DNA of 11,215 nt, taken from an uncultured Bacteroidota bacterium (GTDB taxonomy: Bacteria > Bacteroidota > Bacteroidia > 2-12-FULL-35-15). How positions within the stretch are numbered: the stretch's first letter is position 1; the number at the start of each line of letters is the position of its first letter. Under the pieces are notes generated by a model that was not told the origin of the DNA, made no database searches, and worked only from the letters and a program-made list of their open reading frames with translations. This document shows, piece by piece, positions 7,405 through 11,215 of the stretch. The position numbers and the translations under genes were made by a program. The stretch spans positions 1-11,215 of the forward strand of contig CAISYK010000143.1 of the NCBI GenBank assembly GCA_903889605.1, written 5' to 3'.

Positions 7405-7414
7405 ATAAAATATT

Positions 7415-10400
7415 ATGCAAAACAAAGGTGCAATTAGGCTATTTGCAATTTTACTGGCACTCGCCTGTGCTTATTATTTAATGTTTACTTGGGTTGCTGC
7501 CGGCATTGAAAACGATGCTGATGTATTTGCCAAAAACTATGTTTCGAGTCCCGACGCGCTTGATGCAGCGAAGAAAGAATCGGCAATTCCTGCCGAGCAA
7601 AAAACATATTTGGACTATTTATTCGGTCTTAAAAAGAACTATTATTTGGATTCTTTGAAGAAAAGACCAGTGTATGATATTAAACTCACACAATACACAT
7701 ACGAGGAAGTAAAAAAACGTCAATTAAACCTGGGGCTTGATTTAAAAGGCGGTATGAACGTTACCTTGGAAGTTTCTGTTCCGGATATCATTCGTTCACT
7801 TTCAAATAACAGCAATGACCCTACTTTTACAAAAGCACTTGTTCAGGCTGCCGAAAGACAAAAAAAAGATCCTAAAAGCTTCGTTGCTCTTTTTGGTGAA
7901 GAGTTCAAAAAAATTAATCCCACCGCTAAATTAGCGTTAAACTTTCAAACAATTGAGCTTAAAGGAAAGATTGATTTTAACACACCTGATGAGGAAGTCT
8001 TGAAATTTTTACAGGATAAAGTTGACGGCGCAATTTCAACAACTAAGGTTACACTGCGTGCCCGTATCGACAAGTTCGGCGTGACACAGCCTAATATACA
8101 GCAGCTTGCTTCGTCCGGAAGGATTTTAATTGAGCTGCCTGGAGTTACCGATAAAAAACGTGTTCGTAAACTATTGCAAGGGACTGCTAATTTAGAGTTT
8201 TGGGAAACTTATGATAATAAAGATATTTATCCATTATTAGAGCAGGTAAATATTCGTTTAAAAGAAATTTTAAGTCCTGCCGCAGATTCTGCTGGAAAAG
8301 ATTCTTCAGCTGTTGCTTATAAAGTAAAAAGTGCAGATGTTAAGACTTCTAAATCAAAAGAAACTGCGAAAAACATCACCCCTACTGCATCAAAAGATTC
8401 TATATCTAAGTCACTATCTTCACAATTAGGTACTTCCGGCGACTCAACAAAAAAAATCAAGGAGACCAGAGCCGATACTATAGCGAGAGCTAAAAAAGAA
8501 AATCCGTTGTTTGCATTATTACGTCCTGCCTACCAACAAGATGAAAAAGGTCAGACTGTATTAGGAAACGGCCCAGTTATAGGTAATGCCGCCATTGGAG
8601 ATACCGGTAAGGTAAATGCATTTTTTCGCCTGCAGAGAATAAGATCTATTTTCAAACCTTATACAAAATTTTTATGGAATTTTAAAGCCACTGACAAAGA
8701 AGAAACTTATGTTCAATTGATAGCCATTAACGGCACAAGCGGCAGAGGTAAAGCGGCTCTTTCCGGCGATATTATTACCGAAGCACGAAAAGTTTTTGAT
8801 CAGCAAGGCTCAGGTTCACCTCAAATTTCCATGAGCATGACTTCAGACGCTGCAATCACCTGGAAACACTTAACTAAAGATAATATTGGTAAATCAATTG
8901 CTATTGTTTTGGACAACAGTGTTTACTCATATCCTACCGTACAAGGCGAAATTGCGGGCGGAACATCTTCTATCACAGGTCATTTTAGTATTGAAGAGGC
9001 TGACGATTTAATTAATATCTTAAAGGCAGGTAAATTGCCGGCTCCTGCACGTATCGTTGAAGAAACTGTTGTTGGGCCTACACTCGGCGCAGAAGCCGTT
9101 TCAAAAGGACTGTTTTCAACAGTTATAGCTTTGATATTAGTGCTTATTTTTATGGGCTTATATTACAGCAAAGCAGGCTGGGTTGCAGACCTTGCAATGA
9201 TTATAAATAACTTCTTTGTGTTTGGAGTCCTCGCATCTTTCGGTGCGGTGTTAACATTGCCTGGAATAGCCGGTATCGTTCTTACTATAGCCATGTCGGT
9301 AGATGCCAACATCCTTATTTTTGAGCGTGTAAGGGAGGAGTTAAGACTTGGCAAAGGTGCGCCGCTTGCTATTAAAGAAGGTTACAGAAATGCAATGTCA
9401 TCAGTTATTGACTCTCACGTAACCACATTGCTGCTTGGTATCATATTGTTTGTATTCGGAACTGGTCCGCTTCAAGGCTTTGCAACAACACTAATCATAG
9501 GTATTATTTCTTCTCTTTTCTGTGCTATTTTTATTACCCGCTTGGTTTTTGACCGTTGGTTAGGGAAAAACAAAGTTATTTCTTTCGGAAATAAATATAC
9601 TGAAAATGCTTTCAAAAAAATAAACATTGATTTTGTCGGCAAACGTAAATTGTATTATTTATTCTCCGGTTTAATAATTGCTGTAGGTATATTCTCTTAT
9701 ATTCACAAAGGCGGGTTTAGCTTAGGTGTTGATTTTAAAGGCGGACGTTCTTATGTTGTTCGTTTTGATGAAATAAAATCGACCGAAGATGTTCGTAAAG
9801 CATTAACTGTGAGTTTTGGTGAAACGCCTGAAGTAAAAACTTATGGTGAAAGCACACAGCAGCGTATCACTACCACATATTTAATTGGTGATGCTACTGA
9901 GGACGCAGAAGCAAAAGTAGAAGCGAAATTGAATGAAGGTTTAAAAACGCTCGGAGCAAAATTTGAGGTCATGAGTTCGCAAAAAGTGGGCGAAACCGTA
10001 TCCCGTGACATACGCTCTAAAGCCGTTTGGGCAGTATTGTTATCCTGTTTGGTAATGTTCGTATTCATTTTTATACGATTCAAAAAATGGACCTATGGTT
10101 TAGGCGCGGTAGTCGCACTTTTCCATGATGTGGCAATTGTGCTTTCGGTGTTTATTATTTTTGACGGCATTTTACCTTTCTCTTTAGAGATCACGCAGGA
10201 TTTTATTGCGGCGATATTAACTGTAATGAGTTACTCAATGACCGATACTGTGGTTGTGTTTGACCGTATTCGTGAATATTTAACAGAACGTAATAAAACA
10301 GAATTAGATAAGGATGAAAAAGTAAAAGTTATCAATTATGCATTGAACAGTACATTAAGCCGTACTATCAATACATCATTGACCATTTTCTTTGTATTGT

Positions 10401-10552
10401 CTGCAATATTTGTATTTGGCGGTGAAACAATAAGAGGCTTCTCATTTGCATTACTAATTGGTATTGTAATTGGGACTTACTCATCCATTTGCATTGCTAC
10501 ACCTATTGTAATTGATTTTGACAAAAATAAAGAAGACGTTAAGAAAAGCTGA
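7415..10552 (+). CDS. secDF: Fused protein translocase subunit SecDF
   Basis: 1045 aa, inner membrane. SecDF associates with SecYEG and uses proton flow to pull preproteins into the periplasm after SecA-driven translocation. The SecD half has TM1 (about 8-30), an extended N-terminal periplasmic segment, the LGLDLKGG motif (106-113), the large P1 domain to about 550, VVGPTLGAE (552-560) and TM2-TM6 (about 564-711). TM4 carries SVDANILIFERVREE with D630. The SecF half has TM7 (about 744-762), GVDFKGG (771-777), the smaller P4 domain, VGETVSRDI (858-866) and TM8-TM12. TM10 carries SMTDTVVVFDRIRE with D944. D630 and D944 correspond to the proton-pathway aspartates known from Thermus SecDF. A Ser/Lys/Thr-rich linker (about 287-360) interrupts P1. 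It has its own predicted promoter and a strong terminator at 10581-10618. The preceding gene encodes a lipoprotein copy of its P1 domain. Confidence 0.97.
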   Translation: MQNKGAIRLFAILLALACAYYLMFTWVAAGIENDADVFAKNYVSSPDALDAAKKESAIPAEQKTYLDYLFGLKKNYYLDSLKKRPVYDIKLTQYTYEEVKKRQLNLGLDLKGGMNVTLEVSVPDIIRSLSNNSNDPTFTKALVQAAERQKKDPKSFVALFGEEFKKINPTAKLALNFQTIELKGKIDFNTPDEEVLKFLQDKVDGAISTTKVTLRARIDKFGVTQPNIQQLASSGRILIELPGVTDKKRVRKLLQGTANLEFWETYDNKDIYPLLEQVNIRLKEILSPAADSAGKDSSAVAYKVKSADVKTSKSKETAKNITPTASKDSISKSLSSQLGTSGDSTKKIKETRADTIARAKKENPLFALLRPAYQQDEKGQTVLGNGPVIGNAAIGDTGKVNAFFRLQRIRSIFKPYTKFLWNFKATDKEETYVQLIAINGTSGRGKAALSGDIITEARKVFDQQGSGSPQISMSMTSDAAITWKHLTKDNIGKSIAIVLDNSVYSYPTVQGEIAGGTSSITGHFSIEEADDLINILKAGKLPAPARIVEETVVGPTLGAEAVSKGLFSTVIALILVLIFMGLYYSKAGWVADLAMIINNFFVFGVLASFGAVLTLPGIAGIVLTIAMSVDANILIFERVREELRLGKGAPLAIKEGYRNAMSSVIDSHVTTLLLGIILFVFGTGPLQGFATTLIIGIISSLFCAIFITRLVFDRWLGKNKVISFGNKYTENAFKKINIDFVGKRKLYYLFSGLIIAVGIFSYIHKGGFSLGVDFKGGRSYVVRFDEIKSTEDVRKALTVSFGETPEVKTYGESTQQRITTTYLIGDATEDAEAKVEAKLNEGLKTLGAKFEVMSSQKVGETVSRDIRSKAVWAVLLSCLVMFVFIFIRFKKWTYGLGAVVALFHDVAIVLSVFIIFDGILPFSLEITQDFIAAILTVMSYSMTDTVVVFDRIREYLTERNKTELDKDEKVKVINYALNSTLSRTINTSLTIFFVLSAIFVFGGETIRGFSFALLIGIVIGTYSSICIATPIVIDFDKNKEDVKKS

Positions 10553-10580
10553 TTCTCCAATTGATATTTGACAATTATTT

Positions 10581-10618
10581 AAAGCCCGATGAATTTACAT
10601 TCATCGGGCTTTGTTTTT
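10581..10618 (+). terminator. Intrinsic terminator of secDF
   Basis: A perfect 14-bp stem pairs 10581-10594 (AAAGCCCGATGAAT) with 10599-10612 around a 4-nt TTAC loop, and GTTTTTG follows. It lies 28 bp after the secDF stop codon and separates secDF transcription from tatA. This is the clearest terminator in the window. Confidence 0.92.
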
Positions 10619-10621
10619 GCT

Positions 10622-10629
10622 TACCTTTG
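10622..10629 (+). promoter_or_regulatory. Bacteroidota -7 promoter element for tatA
   Basis: TACCTTTG matches TAnnTTTG exactly and lies 22 bp before the tatA ATG, predicting a leader of about 15-18 nt. No good TTTG -33 box is present at the usual distance; that region falls inside the secDF terminator stem. Confidence 0.6.
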
Positions 10630-10651
10630 TAACAATAAATAGTATTATATA

Positions 10652-10984
10652 ATGATCGGCTCAATTCTCTTATTTTTAAACCTTGGCGGTGGTGAAGTGT
10701 TTATCATTGTTTTATTTATAATAATGTTTTTTGGTTCCGATAAACTGCCTGGAATAGCAAAAGGAATAGGAAAAGGATTAAGGGAAATTAATGATGCTAA
10801 AAATCAAATTCAAAACGAGATTCAAAAAAGCACCAGCGGCATTAGAGAAGAAATAGAAAAACACACTTCTGAAATGCAGAGCGAAATTGATAAAACAGGA
10901 AAAAGTATTAAAACTCAAATCGGTGATGTGCAAAATACAATTACCAGTGAAGGTGAAGTTATTAAAGATATTCCTAAAGAATAA
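10652..10984 (+). CDS. tatA: Twin-arginine translocase TatA/TatB-family subunit
   Basis: 110 aa. TatA-type proteins oligomerise in the inner membrane to let folded, twin-arginine-signal proteins through, working with TatC. Visible features are a short N-terminal hydrophobic helix (about 13-27) ending in the FFG hinge (26-28), then the amphipathic helix SDKLPGIAKGIGKGLREIN (29-47), which is the conserved TatA/B signature. The region from about 48 to 95 is highly charged with Ile/Leu spacing (REEIEKHTSEMQSEIDK) and probably forms a helix or coiled coil. A polar Glu (E15) at the start of the helix is more TatB-like than the Gln of E. coli TatA, so a TatB or dual-function role cannot be excluded. 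TatC is not in the window. It is transcribed separately from secDF (terminator 10581-10618, -7 element 10622-10629). The only stem after it is a 4-bp GGGC/GCCC (10987-10996), too weak to call a terminator. Confidence 0.9.
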   Translation: MIGSILLFLNLGGGEVFIIVLFIIMFFGSDKLPGIAKGIGKGLREINDAKNQIQNEIQKSTSGIREEIEKHTSEMQSEIDKTGKSIKTQIGDVQNTITSEGEVIKDIPKE

Positions 10985-11101
10985 CAGGGCCTGCCCACTT
11001 CCATTTATAACAAACATAAGTAGATTTTAGTTCCAAAAAATCATTTCAATTGGAATAATTCACCAGTTTCTTTTTTGCGTGAAAATAAAAGTAACTGCTT
11101 A

Positions 11102-11139
11102 TCCCTTTCGGTCAAGTATAAAATAAGGGAAAATGACCG
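11102..11139 (+). other. Interleaved short inverted repeats with pseudoknot-like order
   Basis: Two 6-bp complementary pairs interleave: TCCCTT (11102-11107) with AAGGGA (11125-11130), and CGGTCA (11109-11114) with TGACCG (11134-11139). The order A-B-A'-B' would permit an H-type pseudoknot or two mutually exclusive hairpins in RNA. Six-base pairings can arise by chance, and I match it to no known RNA class. It lies between tatA and the window end. Confidence 0.3.
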
Positions 11140-11215
11140 TGCCCCTTACTATCATTGAAAAGAATTATTAAAATCATTATAACTTGTTAGGTTGCAAAAT
11201 GCCAATAAAATCAAG

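Larger units (their letters stand above)
7056..7414. other. 359-bp intergenic region before secDF
   Basis: There is no supported gene here. The first half contains only weak symmetry: a 5-bp hairpin TCAGT/ACTGA at 7077-7091 without a T-tract, and GATAAGT (7090-7096) matched by ACTTATC (7127-7133). No convincing terminator for the lipoprotein gene is seen. The second half carries a predicted promoter (7261-7292), a 10-bp direct repeat (7324-7349), a 6-bp hairpin CGGTAA/TTACCG (7350-7366) and an 8-bp tandem repeat abutting the secDF start (7374-7404). Confidence 0.7.

Noticed and set aside
9841..10083. Minus-strand frame inside secDF
   Set aside because: It is a shadow of the conserved SecF coding sequence, as are the other short frames inside the large genes.
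11199..11215. ATG at 11199 as the start of a further gene
   Set aside because: Only five codons are visible before the window ends, with no clear promoter, so it cannot be supported.

Overview
The window looks like chromosomal DNA from a member of the Bacteroidota. The evidence is a fused SecD-SecF protein, two large secreted proteins ending in type IX secretion (T9SS) type A sorting domains, a SprB-type repeat, promoter -7 elements of the TAnnTTTG type, absence of clear Shine-Dalgarno sites before the main genes, and AT-rich intergenic DNA. The genus cannot be fixed from the sequence.

Layout. Positions 4-226 hold a nested palindromic element: an outer 24-bp imperfect inverted repeat enclosing four short-loop hairpins. 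A CDP-alcohol phosphatidyltransferase follows on the + strand (291-905). Convergent to it, on the - strand, lie two T9SS cargo genes. The first transcribed is a protein with nine calcium-binding FG-GAP/VCBS-like loops (5458-3173). The second is a secreted esterase of the PHB-depolymerase/CE1 type with PKD-like and SprB-like modules (3049-953). A divergent intergenic region with an imperfect 15-bp inverted repeat separates these from a + strand block devoted to protein export. That block contains a lipoprotein resembling the periplasmic P1 domain of SecD (5703-7055), full-length SecDF (7415-10552), a strong intrinsic terminator, and a TatA/TatB-family subunit (10652-10984). The last 231 bases hold no gene I can support.

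How it fits together. SecDF uses the proton gradient to complete Sec-dependent export. Both T9SS cargo proteins would cross the inner membrane by Sec before crossing the outer membrane by T9SS. TatA would serve the parallel route for folded proteins.

The most unusual item is the lipoprotein at 5703-7055. It is collinear with the P1 region of the adjacent SecDF (about residues 109-557) and shares identical blocks of 9-11 residues with it. It has no transmembrane core: a lipoprotein signal replaces TM1, and the protein stops where SecDF enters TM2. It looks like a tandem duplication in which the periplasmic half of SecD became a lipid-anchored accessory protein. Its function is unknown.
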